This document shows positions 8,330 through 16,146 of a stretch of DNA of 36,597 bases, piece after piece; positions within the stretch are counted from its first letter, which is position 1; each line of letters begins with the position of its first letter. The stretch is from contig JAGBRZ010000014.1 of the NCBI GenBank assembly GCA_017632155.1, positions 1 to 36,597 of the forward strand. Direction: 5' to 3'. Source of the DNA: Clostridia bacterium. GTDB taxonomy: Bacteria; Bacillota_A; Clostridia; Oscillospirales; CAG-272. The notes beneath the pieces are model-generated. The model did not search any database, had not been told where the DNA came from, and saw nothing but the letters and a program-made list of their open reading frames with translations. The translations under genes and the position numbers were made by a program.

Positions 8330-8628
8330 TTTTTCTTTTTCTCTTTTTTCTTCTGTTTTTTCAGATTTTTAAGATTCTTCTTTTCCCGCTTGACCCATTT
8401 GAGGGTTGCCTTTGCCGCTTTTTCCTCTTTTTTAAGAGTCTTTTTAAAATTCTTGAGCTCTTTTTTGAGGCGTTTTTTGTTTTCAAAATGCTCGGCGATC
8501 AGCTCGGGGAGCGTGACCAGTGGGCGCAGAGGATTTTGCGGCGGCTGAACCGGATGCGGTGGCTGCGGCTTTATCGGCTCGAGCGGCTTTTCCGGCTTTT
8601 GCGGTTTTTGTGCCTTTTGAGGTTTCAT
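8326..8628 (-). CDS. Small Pro/Lys-rich basic protein, unrecognised, first gene of the nusA operon
   Basis: A 100-residue protein I do not recognise. Residues 1-37 are a proline-lysine-glutamine region (MKPQKAQKPQKPEKPLEPIK and onward). Residues 38-60 are mixed (LVTLPELIAEHFENKKRLKK). The rest is a highly basic, probably helical tail ending in KEKKKK. It looks like an RNA- or ribosome-binding, partly disordered protein; this is inference from composition. Evidence that it is real: a canonical GGAGG six bases before the ATG, a strong promoter upstream, and a four-base ATGA overlap with rimP. No such gene is a standard member of this operon. Confidence 0.72.
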   Translation of the reverse strand: MKPQKAQKPQKPEKPLEPIKPQPPHPVQPPQNPLRPLVTLPELIAEHFENKKRLKKELKNFKKTLKKEEKAAKATLKWVKREKKNLKNLKKQKKKEKKKK

Positions 8629-8665
8629 TTTCTACCTCCGAAGCAAAAATATCTTTTCGAGAAAA

Positions 8666-8692
8666 TGAGAGAGGACTTGGTGCCCTCTCTCA
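8666..8692 (-). promoter_or_regulatory. Leader hairpin of the nusA operon
   Basis: A perfect 9-bp stem (8666-8674 with 8684-8692) with a 9-base loop lies in the 5' leader of the minus-strand operon. In the transcript it is followed by TTTTCTC. It could be a weak attenuator or a stability element; no known ligand motif is visible. Confidence 0.45.
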
Positions 8693-8712
8693 ATCTCTAA
8701 TCGTACACATAT

Positions 8713-8741
8713 ATTATATCACAATAAAATCAAAAATGCAA
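8713..8741 (-). promoter_or_regulatory. Sigma-A promoter of the nusA-infB operon
   Basis: On the minus strand TTGCAT (8736-8741) and TATAAT (8713-8718) are separated by 17 bases. The resulting leader is about 80 bases long. It is divergent from the promoter of the small HTH gene. Confidence 0.8.
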
Positions 8742-8812
8742 TACCTTTTAGGAATTTTTATCTTGCTTTTTCAAATATTTTCAAGTTTTTTTGCAAGATT
8801 ACAGCAAGTATA

Positions 8813-8841
8813 TTGACTTTTGCTGACTGACCGACTATAAT
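8813..8841 (+). promoter_or_regulatory. Sigma-A promoter of the small HTH gene
   Basis: TTGACT (8813-8818) and TATAAT (8836-8841) with a 17-base spacer. Transcription would start only about 15 bases before the start codon. Confidence 0.85.
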
Positions 8842-8863
8842 TTATAGCACGGGGGTGAAAATT

Positions 8864-9073
8864 ATGATTTCATACGAGCCTTTTTTCAAAACGTTGAAAG
8901 AAAAGGGATTGACGACATACAAGCTTATCAATACCTACGGCATCAGCAGCAGTCTTATCGACCGTCTTAAACACAACAAACCGATCACAACCGTCACCGT
9001 CAACGACCTTTGCAAAATCCTCGATTGCGGAGTTTGTGGGATTCTTGAATATAAAAAAGATCGGGACGAATAA
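8864..9073 (+). CDS. Small Cro/CI-type helix-turn-helix regulator
   Basis: A 69-residue protein consisting almost wholly of one XRE/Cro-like DNA-binding domain: FFKTLKEKGLTTYKLINTYG, SSSLIDRLKHNKPITTVTVN, DLCKILDCGVCGILEY. This matches the single-domain YozG/YgaG type of regulator common in Clostridia. The ATG at 8864 is preferred over an in-frame GTG at 8855 because GGGGGTG ends six bases before it. It is monocistronic under its own promoter; the lipoprotein gene downstream has a separate promoter. The target is unknown; its own divergent promoter region is a natural candidate. Confidence 0.85.
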   Translation: MISYEPFFKTLKEKGLTTYKLINTYGISSSLIDRLKHNKPITTVTVNDLCKILDCGVCGILEYKKDRDE

Positions 9074-9115
9074 CAAAGTATATCAAAAAACTCAAAACCG
9101 CAAAATTTATAAGTA

Positions 9116-9144
9116 TTGACATACTCGGCAAAAAATGATATAAT
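9116..9144 (+). promoter_or_regulatory. Consensus sigma-A promoter of the lipoprotein gene
   Basis: TTGACA (9116-9121) and TATAAT (9139-9144), spacer 17 bases: a perfect consensus promoter. Confidence 0.88.
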
Positions 9145-9174
9145 AATGTGACAAAAAACTTGGAGGTATACTCA

Positions 9175-9573
9175 ATGAAAAAAATAAAGATCATTTCCCT
9201 TCTTCTTCTGTTGCTCGTGATCGCATCGCTGCTTCTTGCTTGCGATAACCACAGCGACGGTGAAGTGATCGATGACGGACACGACCACGGTGCAGAAACC
9301 TATTTTCAGGCAATAATCAGCACCGAGCATCCCTGGAATCCCGGTGAGATCATCATCACAGCAAAGGATCCCAACGCCGCTTTCACGGTTGAAAGCTTCT
9401 CCGAGATCAACCCCGCAAGCGTCACCTTCCTGATGAAAACAGAAACCGAATCCTTCTGGGTTATCGTTCTTAATTCCAAGACAGAGGATGACACCGTTGT
9501 TGCCATCGACAAACTCACCTACAGAAGCGATCTCAAATCCGCAGTACCGAATTATATTACCGAAGCAGAATAA
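9175..9573 (+). CDS. Small predicted lipoprotein with His/Asp-rich N-terminal stretch
   Basis: A 132-residue exported protein. The N terminus has a Lys-containing start, a Leu/Ile-rich hydrophobic core and a lipobox LLAC with the acylated cysteine at residue 23. The mature protein starts with an acidic, histidine-containing stretch (CDNHSDGEVIDDGHDHGAET), followed by an about 95-residue globular part that I do not recognise. The His/Asp stretch could bind metal, but that is speculation. TGGAGG precedes the ATG at 9175. The gene has its own strong promoter and a terminator, so it forms a single-gene unit. Confidence 0.82.
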   Translation: MKKIKIISLLLLLLVIASLLLACDNHSDGEVIDDGHDHGAETYFQAIISTEHPWNPGEIIITAKDPNAAFTVESFSEINPASVTFLMKTETESFWVIVLNSKTEDDTVVAIDKLTYRSDLKSAVPNYITEAE

Positions 9574-9581
9574 TTCAAAAG

Positions 9582-9610
9582 AAACCCGCGCCGTGGCGCG
9601 GGTTTTCTTT
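9582..9610 (+). terminator. Terminator of the lipoprotein gene
   Basis: A GC-rich inverted repeat (9583-9592 with 9595-9604) runs into TTTTCTTT; the two innermost pairs probably open to form the loop. It ends the lipoprotein unit and insulates yybS. Confidence 0.85.
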
Positions 9611-9672
9611 ATTTATTTTGCGTTTATTTTCCGCTTTCACCCAAAATTCATTCCATATTCAATATTTTACTA

Positions 9673-9701
9673 TTTACAAATATAAAAAAATATGATACAA
9701 T
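9673..9701 (+). promoter_or_regulatory. Promoter of the yybS-ftsH run
   Basis: TTTACA (9673-9678) and TACAAT (9696-9701) with a 17-base spacer; a second TATAAT begins at 9704. It is the only clear promoter seen before the long plus-strand gene run. Confidence 0.65.
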
Positions 9702-9738
9702 ATTATAATGTAATATTATAATTGGAGAAATATCGCTT

Positions 9739-10866
9739 ATGGAAAACATAAAAAGCGAAAAGGGAATATTTGAAGGCTTCAAGCCTCGCATTCCGCTTGT
9801 GCTGATATTTGCACTCGGCATGCTCCTCGGATCGCTGACTCTTATCTTTAATGAAGTGCCCGCATTTTCGGGCGCGGCGCTGTTTGTGCTTGCTTCGCTC
9901 GTGTTTATGACTGCGCGCGAGATTCTGCCCATCGTTGGCATCATCGTCCCCGCGCTCTTCGCCTTTTTGATAACGGGCGATCTTTCGGTCCCCGCTCTTT
10001 ATATCGGCGTGATGTTCACCGTCGGCGTGACCGTCTATCTCACCATCGGCGGCAGAGTTTGGGCACCCATTGCTTGCGCGGCGATAGCATACGCGCTCGG
10101 CGCTGTTGCGATCGATCCGATAAGCGCGCTGCCCGCTCTGATCCCCGCTTTTGTCGGACTTTTTGCCGCGCTGATGCTTCCGCGCCAGGGGTTGACCTTT
10201 ACTACTGCGGCGCTGACAAGCATTGCGCTTTCCGTGGGGCTTTCGGTCTTCCTTGTTTTGGGCGGTGACCTGAAGGCAATTGCAGACCTTCTTCGCGAAA
10301 ACATTGCAAGCGTATATGCATCGCTTAATTCCGAATACCTCATCATCACCGAGGAAACGGCGCAGATGCTTGCCGCATACATCATAAATATCTCGCCCGG
10401 CTTCATCTTTGCCGCCGCGAGCGCGGTCGTTTTTGTTTCGCTTTCGCTTGCAAACACCCTCTTCCGCGCCTCGGGCGTGGGAGATTTGATCCCCCAGGAG
10501 ATGGAGAAGATCTCGCTCTCACCGATCAGCGGTATCCTTTATCTTTTCTGCTTCTTCCTTTCGGCGGCATTTATGATCGAGGGCGCGGATTACGAGCTCC
10601 ACGCCACCGTCACCGAAAACATCATCATCGCGCTTTCGCTGCCCTTCACAGTGCTCGGCTTCCGCGCGATGGGCGAATACGTTTTGAAAAGATTCTCGCG
10701 CAGACTTCACGTAAATCCGAGAGCGCTTCGCCTCTTCCCCGTCGTTATCTTCCTGCTGTCCCCCTCCGTGGGATTCGCGCTCTTCATTTCCGCGGGAGTT
10801 GCATATTCGCTGACCCCGATATACAGATTCCTTTTCTCAAAGATGAGATCCAAAATAAACAAGTAA
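9739..10866 (+). CDS. yybS: YybS family (DUF2232) integral membrane protein
   Basis: A 375-residue polytopic membrane protein. At least eight hydrophobic segments are visible, including IPLVLIFALGMLLGSLTLIF, FVLASLVFMTAREILPIVGI and VVIFLLSPSVGFALFISAGV. The family has no established function, but it is regularly encoded next to gdpP and rplI in Bacillota, exactly as here, which supports the name. Some members may act as transport-like components; I cannot tell here. GGAGA lies about 11 bases before the ATG at 9739. The next gene begins 16 bases after the stop. Confidence 0.82.
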   Translation: MENIKSEKGIFEGFKPRIPLVLIFALGMLLGSLTLIFNEVPAFSGAALFVLASLVFMTAREILPIVGIIVPALFAFLITGDLSVPALYIGVMFTVGVTVYLTIGGRVWAPIACAAIAYALGAVAIDPISALPALIPAFVGLFAALMLPRQGLTFTTAALTSIALSVGLSVFLVLGGDLKAIADLLRENIASVYASLNSEYLIITEETAQMLAAYIINISPGFIFAAASAVVFVSLSLANTLFRASGVGDLIPQEMEKISLSPISGILYLFCFFLSAAFMIEGADYELHATVTENIIIALSLPFTVLGFRAMGEYVLKRFSRRLHVNPRALRLFPVVIFLLSPSVGFALFISAGVAYSLTPIYRFLFSKMRSKINK

Positions 10867-10882
10867 AGGAGCTACTTCTGCA

Positions 10883-12910
10883 ATGTCTTCAAACAAAAGC
10901 TACGATATCAGCTCTTTTGACCTGACGCTGATGAGCGCGGGCACGGGACTTGTTCTTCTGATCGTCGCGCTTGTTGCGGCGGCGCTGACAGAGATCCCGA
11001 TCATAACCATTGCTCTGGTTTTCATACTCGTTTTTGCACTTTTTGAGTCGGCAATATGCTACTTTGCCTACCTTACTTACAAAAGGCACAAAACAGAGGA
11101 AACGGCAAATTCGCTTGAGCACCTCATAAGCGAGGTTGTAAGGCAGGTCGATTTCCCCTCCGTTATCACCACCGCGGACGGCAAAATGCTTTGGTCAAAC
11201 AAAAAGATGCTCGAGCTTTGCGGCGCGGCAAATCAGATGGCTTTGGCGGGCAAGAATTTCTCGGTCATGTCGGGCGTTCCGATGAGCGAGATCATCACCG
11301 CCGTTGGCAAAAAGGTCATCACAGTTTCGGGAAAGAATTTTTACGCATACTCCTACCTTATGGAAGCCCCCGACCGCGACTATTGGATGACGACCCTTGA
11401 GGATCGTTCCGAGCTTGAAGAGCTCGAGGAGCGCATCGACCGCGAAAGCCCCGTTGTTGCCTACATTTCGGTTGACAACCTTGAGGAGCTTACGCAGTAC
11501 GTTCAGGGCTCATACCGCGAGGCGGCAGCAGAAGTTGAGGAGCTTATCACCGAATGGGCGCAGTCGATTGGCGGTCTTCTCCGCGAATACGACCGAGAAA
11601 AATACCTCCTTCTCTTCCCGAAGGACCAGCTTCCCGCCTGCACCGAAAGCAAATTCGACATTCTTGACCGCATCCGCGAGGTTCGCTTTGGCGACGGAAG
11701 TATGTCCGTCACCATTTCGATGGGCGTAAGCAATGCGGGTGAGAACTTCAACGAAAGAAACGCAAACGCGCAGTCGGCTCTTGAAACCGCACTTCAGCGC
11801 GGAGGCGACCAGGTTGCTCTTCGTAAAGAGGACGGCATCGAGTTCTTCGGCGGCAAGACCAAGATCAACCAGAAGCGCACCAAGGTCCGCGCGAGAGTCA
11901 TCTCGGACAAGCTCGCCGAGCACATCCGCGCGGCAGGCAACGTCATCGTTATGGGTCACAAGAGCCCCGACTTTGACTCTATCGGCTCTTGCATAGGTAT
12001 CGCGCGCCTTGCCCTTGCCTATAACCCGAGCGTCAAGATCGTTGTTGACAAGGAAAATCCCAATTTCAAATGTTGCACGCCAAAGCTGATCGAGGCTATG
12101 CCCGAATATGAGGACATCTTCATCAGCACGGCACGCGGGCTTGATATGATCCGCTCCGACACGCTTCTTATCATTTCGGACGTTAACAATATGAAGATCG
12201 TTGAATCGCCCGAGATCGCGGAGAACGTCTTCAACACCGTCATCATCGACCACCACCGCAAGATCGCGGAATTCGAGCGTGAGCCGCTCATTGCATATAT
12301 CGAGCCCTCGGCATCCTCCGCAAGCGAGCTTGTCAGCGAGATCCTTGAGATCTCCGCGCTCAGCCAAAGCGCGCTTGGAAGCATCAAACTTTCGCGCCAC
12401 GAGGCAAACGTTATGCTTGCGGGCATTATGCTTGACACCAAGAATTTCACCAGAACCACATCCGAGCGCACTTTCTCTGCGGCGCTCCATCTGCGCGGCG
12501 CGGGTGCAGATCCCGAATTTGCGCGCACCTTCTTCTTTGCCGATCTTGATTCCTTTGTCACCGAATCGAAGCTCGGAAGCGAGGTCCGCCTTTACCGCGA
12601 CCGCATTGCCATCACCGTTTGCGAGGGCTCGGGCACTCCCGATGACCGCATTGCGGCTTCAAAAACTGCCGATACTCTACTGACGGTTCAAAATATCGAC
12701 GCCGCCTTCGTGCTTATCCGCACCGACGATCAGATCGCCATTTCGGCACGCTCGAACGGCAAGATAAACGTTCAGCTCATTCTTGAAAAGATCGGCGGCG
12801 GCGGGCACTTCGATTCTGCCGGCGCGCAGGTCAAAAACACCGTTTCCCGCGAGGTGCTTGAACAGCTCCGCGGCGCCATTGACGCCTACCTTGACGGGGA
12901 TAATGACTAA
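10883..12910 (+). CDS. gdpP: Cyclic-di-AMP phosphodiesterase GdpP (DHH-DHHA1)
   Basis: A membrane-bound enzyme that hydrolyses c-di-AMP to pApA, controlling potassium, cell-wall and osmotic homeostasis. In 675 residues: two membrane helices (about 15-65), a PAS-like domain (about 85-165), a degenerate GGDEF domain lacking the active motif (about 190-310), then the DHH phosphodiesterase with GHKSPDFDSIGS at about 358-369, Asp433, DHH at 456-458, and a DHHA1 domain with GGGGHFDSAGAQV. The usual GHKSPDMDSIG has Phe for Met here, a mild change that keeps all metal ligands. AAAGGAG precedes the ATG. Neighbours yybS and rplI are the normal context. Confidence 0.95.
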   Translation: MSSNKSYDISSFDLTLMSAGTGLVLLIVALVAAALTEIPIITIALVFILVFALFESAICYFAYLTYKRHKTEETANSLEHLISEVVRQVDFPSVITTADGKMLWSNKKMLELCGAANQMALAGKNFSVMSGVPMSEIITAVGKKVITVSGKNFYAYSYLMEAPDRDYWMTTLEDRSELEELEERIDRESPVVAYISVDNLEELTQYVQGSYREAAAEVEELITEWAQSIGGLLREYDREKYLLLFPKDQLPACTESKFDILDRIREVRFGDGSMSVTISMGVSNAGENFNERNANAQSALETALQRGGDQVALRKEDGIEFFGGKTKINQKRTKVRARVISDKLAEHIRAAGNVIVMGHKSPDFDSIGSCIGIARLALAYNPSVKIVVDKENPNFKCCTPKLIEAMPEYEDIFISTARGLDMIRSDTLLIISDVNNMKIVESPEIAENVFNTVIIDHHRKIAEFEREPLIAYIEPSASSASELVSEILEISALSQSALGSIKLSRHEANVMLAGIMLDTKNFTRTTSERTFSAALHLRGAGADPEFARTFFFADLDSFVTESKLGSEVRLYRDRIAITVCEGSGTPDDRIAASKTADTLLTVQNIDAAFVLIRTDDQIAISARSNGKINVQLILEKIGGGGHFDSAGAQVKNTVSREVLEQLRGAIDAYLDGDND

Positions 12911-12938
12911 TTACTCATCACACAAGGAGATATAAAAA

Positions 12939-13385
12939 ATGAAAGTAATTCTTACACAGGACGTTAAAGCCCAGGGCAAAAAGGGCGACATCATCGAGGT
13001 TTCCGACGGCTACGCGCGCAACTTCCTTCTTGCACGCAAGCTTGCAATCATTGCAGATGCAAAGGCACTCAACGAAGCTAAGAACAAGGAAGCTTCCCGA
13101 CTTCACAAAATTGAAACCGAAAAGACTGCCGCAAACGAGCTCGCCTCGAAGCTTGCGGGCGTTCTCGTAAAGATCCCCGTTGCTTGCGGCGCAGATGAGA
13201 AGCTTTACGGCTCCATCACCGCAAAGGATATCGCAGAGGCGCTGAAGGAGCAGCACGGCATTGAGATCGACCGTCGCAAGATGGTTCTTGACCATCCCAT
13301 CCGCTCCTACGGCTCCTACACAGTTGACGCAAAGCTTTACACAGAAGTTGTCGCAAAGATCAACGTCCTCGTTTGCAAAAAATAA
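12939..13385 (+). CDS. rplI: 50S ribosomal protein bL9
   Basis: Binds 23S rRNA at the base of the L1 stalk and helps maintain reading frame. The 148 residues show the N-terminal signature [20 protein letters not shown] and the [13 protein letters not shown] segment, a long connecting helix (residues about 45-75), and the C-terminal domain with [14 protein letters not shown]. The length is standard. AAGGAGATATAAAAA is a strong ribosome site. It sits between gdpP and dnaB as in Bacillus. Confidence 0.97.
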   Translation: MKVILTQDVKAQGKKGDIIEVSDGYARNFLLARKLAIIADAKALNEAKNKEASRLHKIETEKTAANELASKLAGVLVKIPVACGADEKLYGSITAKDIAEALKEQHGIEIDRRKMVLDHPIRSYGSYTVDAKLYTEVVAKINVLVCKK

Positions 13386-13409
13386 ATCTAACTCTTTCGG
13401 AGTCCAAAA

Positions 13410-14813
13410 ATGAATCAGGACATTATTAAAAAGCTTCCCTTTTCGATGCTTGCCGAGCAGGCGCTTCTGGGCTCGATCCTCATCGACCCGCCCGCGCTGA
13501 CACAGATCTCGGACACCGTGCGCGCCGAGGATTTTCATCTTCAGGAGCACCGCCAGATCTACCAGGCAATGAAGCAGCTTTCCCTGCTCAACCACGACAT
13601 CGACCACGTCACTCTGCTTGACGTGCTTGAAAAGGAAAAGGTATATAACCGCGACGAGGCGGAGGTCTACCTTCGCACACTCGCAGACGCGGTTCCGAAC
13701 GCGCTCAACATAAAAGACTATGCGCGCATCGTGCTTGAAAAGAGCGTTATGCGCCGCCTGATCGAAACCTGCGGAAACATCAGCGAACGCGCTTACTCCG
13801 AGCAGGAAAACGTTGGCGAGCTTATCGAATACGCCGCATCGCAGATGTCCGAGATCGCAATGGGCCGCGACAGCCGCGGATTCGTCACTATGACCTCGGT
13901 GCTCGAGACCATCTTCCGCAATCTTTCCATCCTTTATGATGACCCCAACGCCTTCGACGGCATCCAGACGGGCTACGGCGACCTTGACACCACTCTTGCG
14001 GGTATTGGTCAGAGTGACCTTGTTCTTGTCGGTGCGCGTCCCGGTATGGGCAAGACATCGTTCTGTCTTAACATCGCGCTGAATTACGCGCGCAGAACAA
14101 AGGAAAAGGTTGCGATCTTCTCACTTGAAATGTCGAGCGAACAGCTCGTTCAGCGTATGCTCTCCTCCTATGCAATGGTCGACAGCTACAATATGAGAAC
14201 CGGACGTCTTTCCACGCAGGACTGGCAGAAGCTTGCAAACTCTGTCGTTGACCTTGCGGGAGTAAACGTTCTTATCGACGACACGCCGAACATTACGGTT
14301 TCGGGTATGAAGGCAAAGCTTCGCCGCGAGGGCAAGATCGGGCTTGTCGTTATCGACTACCTCCAGCTTATGCAGGGCGACAAGCACACAGACAACCGTG
14401 TTCAGGAGGTTGCAGACATTTCGCGTAACCTCAAGCTTCTTGCAAAGGAGCTTCACGTGCCCGTTATCTGCTGCTCACAGCTCTCCCGTGGAACCGAGGG
14501 CAGAACATCGAAAAGACCCATGCTTTCCGACCTTCGTGAATCGGGATCTATCGAGCAGGACGCGGATACCGTTATCTTCATCTACCGTGACGAATACTAT
14601 ATGGATGCAGGTGACAAGAGCAAGGTAGACCTTACAAAGGCGCCCGTTGCCGAGATCATCGTTGCAAAGAACCGTCACGGCTCGACGGGAACGGTATATC
14701 TCAACTGGATCGGACGCTACACCACCTTCTACTCGATCGAGGAGAAGCGCGGTGACGAGGAAGCTCCGCCCGATTACGGCGCACCGCCTCCTCCTCCGCC
14801 TCCCGCAGGCTAA
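13410..14813 (+). CDS. dnaB: Replicative DNA helicase (DnaB family)
   Basis: The hexameric helicase that unwinds the replication fork and binds primase. The 467 residues comprise an N-terminal primase-interacting domain (about 10-110), a linker, and a RecA-like ATPase with Walker A GARPGMGKTS at about 208-217, KVAIFSLEMSSEQL, Walker B GLVVIDYLQLM, and RDEYY near the end. The C terminus is a short acidic and poly-proline tail (about residues 450-467), likely disordered. CGGAG precedes the ATG. Known in Bacillus as dnaC; the name here follows the general family. Confidence 0.96.
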   Translation: MNQDIIKKLPFSMLAEQALLGSILIDPPALTQISDTVRAEDFHLQEHRQIYQAMKQLSLLNHDIDHVTLLDVLEKEKVYNRDEAEVYLRTLADAVPNALNIKDYARIVLEKSVMRRLIETCGNISERAYSEQENVGELIEYAASQMSEIAMGRDSRGFVTMTSVLETIFRNLSILYDDPNAFDGIQTGYGDLDTTLAGIGQSDLVLVGARPGMGKTSFCLNIALNYARRTKEKVAIFSLEMSSEQLVQRMLSSYAMVDSYNMRTGRLSTQDWQKLANSVVDLAGVNVLIDDTPNITVSGMKAKLRREGKIGLVVIDYLQLMQGDKHTDNRVQEVADISRNLKLLAKELHVPVICCSQLSRGTEGRTSKRPMLSDLRESGSIEQDADTVIFIYRDEYYMDAGDKSKVDLTKAPVAEIIVAKNRHGSTGTVYLNWIGRYTTFYSIEEKRGDEEAPPDYGAPPPPPPPAG

Positions 14814-14828
14814 CATAGCTGAAGCAAT

Positions 14829-16145
14829 ATGAAAGAATTTTCTCTTTCGCTCGATCTGGGCAAAAAATATCTTCTCGGTCTTTCGGGCGGAGCAGATTCG
14901 GTCTGTCTTTTTCATCTTTTAAGACTGAACGGTTATGATTTTTCCGCCGCGCATATAAACCACAATATCAGAGGCGAGGAAGCAGAACGCGACGAGGATT
15001 TTTGCCGCGAGCTCTGCGCCGAATACGGAATCGAATTCTATTCGGCAAGCCTCGACGTTCCCGCGCTCGCGCGTGAAAGGGGCGAAAGCCTTGAGGAAGC
15101 CGCACGCAACGTGCGTTACGACTTTTTCGATCAGGTGATGCGCGCCGAGGACATTCCCGTCCTTCTGACGGCGCACAATGCAGATGACAATGCCGAAACC
15201 CTGCTCCTTTCGCTGACTCGCGGATGCACTCTCTCGGGTGCGGGCGGCATTGCGCCGAAGCGCAAGCTTTCGTTTGGCACTGTGGAAAGACCGCTTCTTG
15301 GCTACGCAAAGAAGGATATCGTTGAATATTGTCACGAAAACTCGTTCCGTTTTGTGACGGATCGCACCAATTCGGACATCTCATACCCGCGCAACCGCAT
15401 AAGGAGCAACATTCTGCCCGAGCTGGGCGCGATCAATCCCGAATTTCTTGCCGCTTTTGCGAGATTTACCGAATCCGCGCGGCTTGACGGCGAATTTCTT
15501 GACCGCGAGGCAGAGAAATATGCCGACGAGCTTGAGGCTTCCGTCATAGCAACTCTTCCCCGCCCGATCGCATCGCGCGCCATTGCCATCGCCGCTCACC
15601 GCGCGGGCGCAAGACCCGAAGCGATCCACATTGAAGCTATGATCGCAATGGCAAAGGACTGCCGCGGCTCACTCTCGCTGCCCGGATCGGTCCGCGCCGA
15701 ATACCGCGCGGGACGAATACTTTTTCTTGCCGAAAGCAGAAAAAAGGAGAGCTCTGCATATCCCTCGTTCGAATCCGTAACACTGAATATGGGCGAAAAC
15801 GAGATTTATCAAGGAAAATTGACTCTTGCTCACGGCAAATTGACAAATATTTCCGCGCAAGTTTACAATTTATCAACATCGGCTCTTATTAATGCTGATA
15901 AAATAAAGGGACAGCTTTATGCGCGCCCGCGCCGCGAGGGCGACAAGATCCTCATCCGCGGAATGCACAGAAGCGTTAAAAAGCTGATCTCGGAGAAAGC
16001 CTCGCACCTCGAGCTTTCAAAAAGACGTTCACTTCCCGTCATTTGTTGCGGCGAGGAGATCGTCTGGGTGCCCTTCCTTGACGTTGCCGACGGATGGGCG
16101 GGCGATACATTAACTATAAATTACCTCATTCGGATCGGAGGCTAA
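14829..16145 (+). CDS. tilS: tRNA(Ile)-lysidine synthetase
   Basis: Modifies C34 of the tRNA(Ile) CAU anticodon to lysidine with ATP and lysine, so that it reads AUA; essential in bacteria. The 438 residues show the PP-loop SGGADS (19-24) in the N-terminal ATPase domain, HNADDNAETLLL, RNRIR, a middle helical domain, and the C-terminal substrate-binding domain with ARPRREGDKI and a KKLISE motif. The ATG at 14829 lies 15 bases after the dnaB stop with only a weak ribosome site (AGCTGAAG). The tilS-hpt-ftsH order is conserved in Bacillota, but here an esterase gene interrupts it. Confidence 0.95.
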   Translation: MKEFSLSLDLGKKYLLGLSGGADSVCLFHLLRLNGYDFSAAHINHNIRGEEAERDEDFCRELCAEYGIEFYSASLDVPALARERGESLEEAARNVRYDFFDQVMRAEDIPVLLTAHNADDNAETLLLSLTRGCTLSGAGGIAPKRKLSFGTVERPLLGYAKKDIVEYCHENSFRFVTDRTNSDISYPRNRIRSNILPELGAINPEFLAAFARFTESARLDGEFLDREAEKYADELEASVIATLPRPIASRAIAIAAHRAGARPEAIHIEAMIAMAKDCRGSLSLPGSVRAEYRAGRILFLAESRKKESSAYPSFESVTLNMGENEIYQGKLTLAHGKLTNISAQVYNLSTSALINADKIKGQLYARPRREGDKILIRGMHRSVKKLISEKASHLELSKRRSLPVICCGEEIVWVPFLDVADGWAGDTLTINYLIRIGG

Positions 16146-16146
16146 A

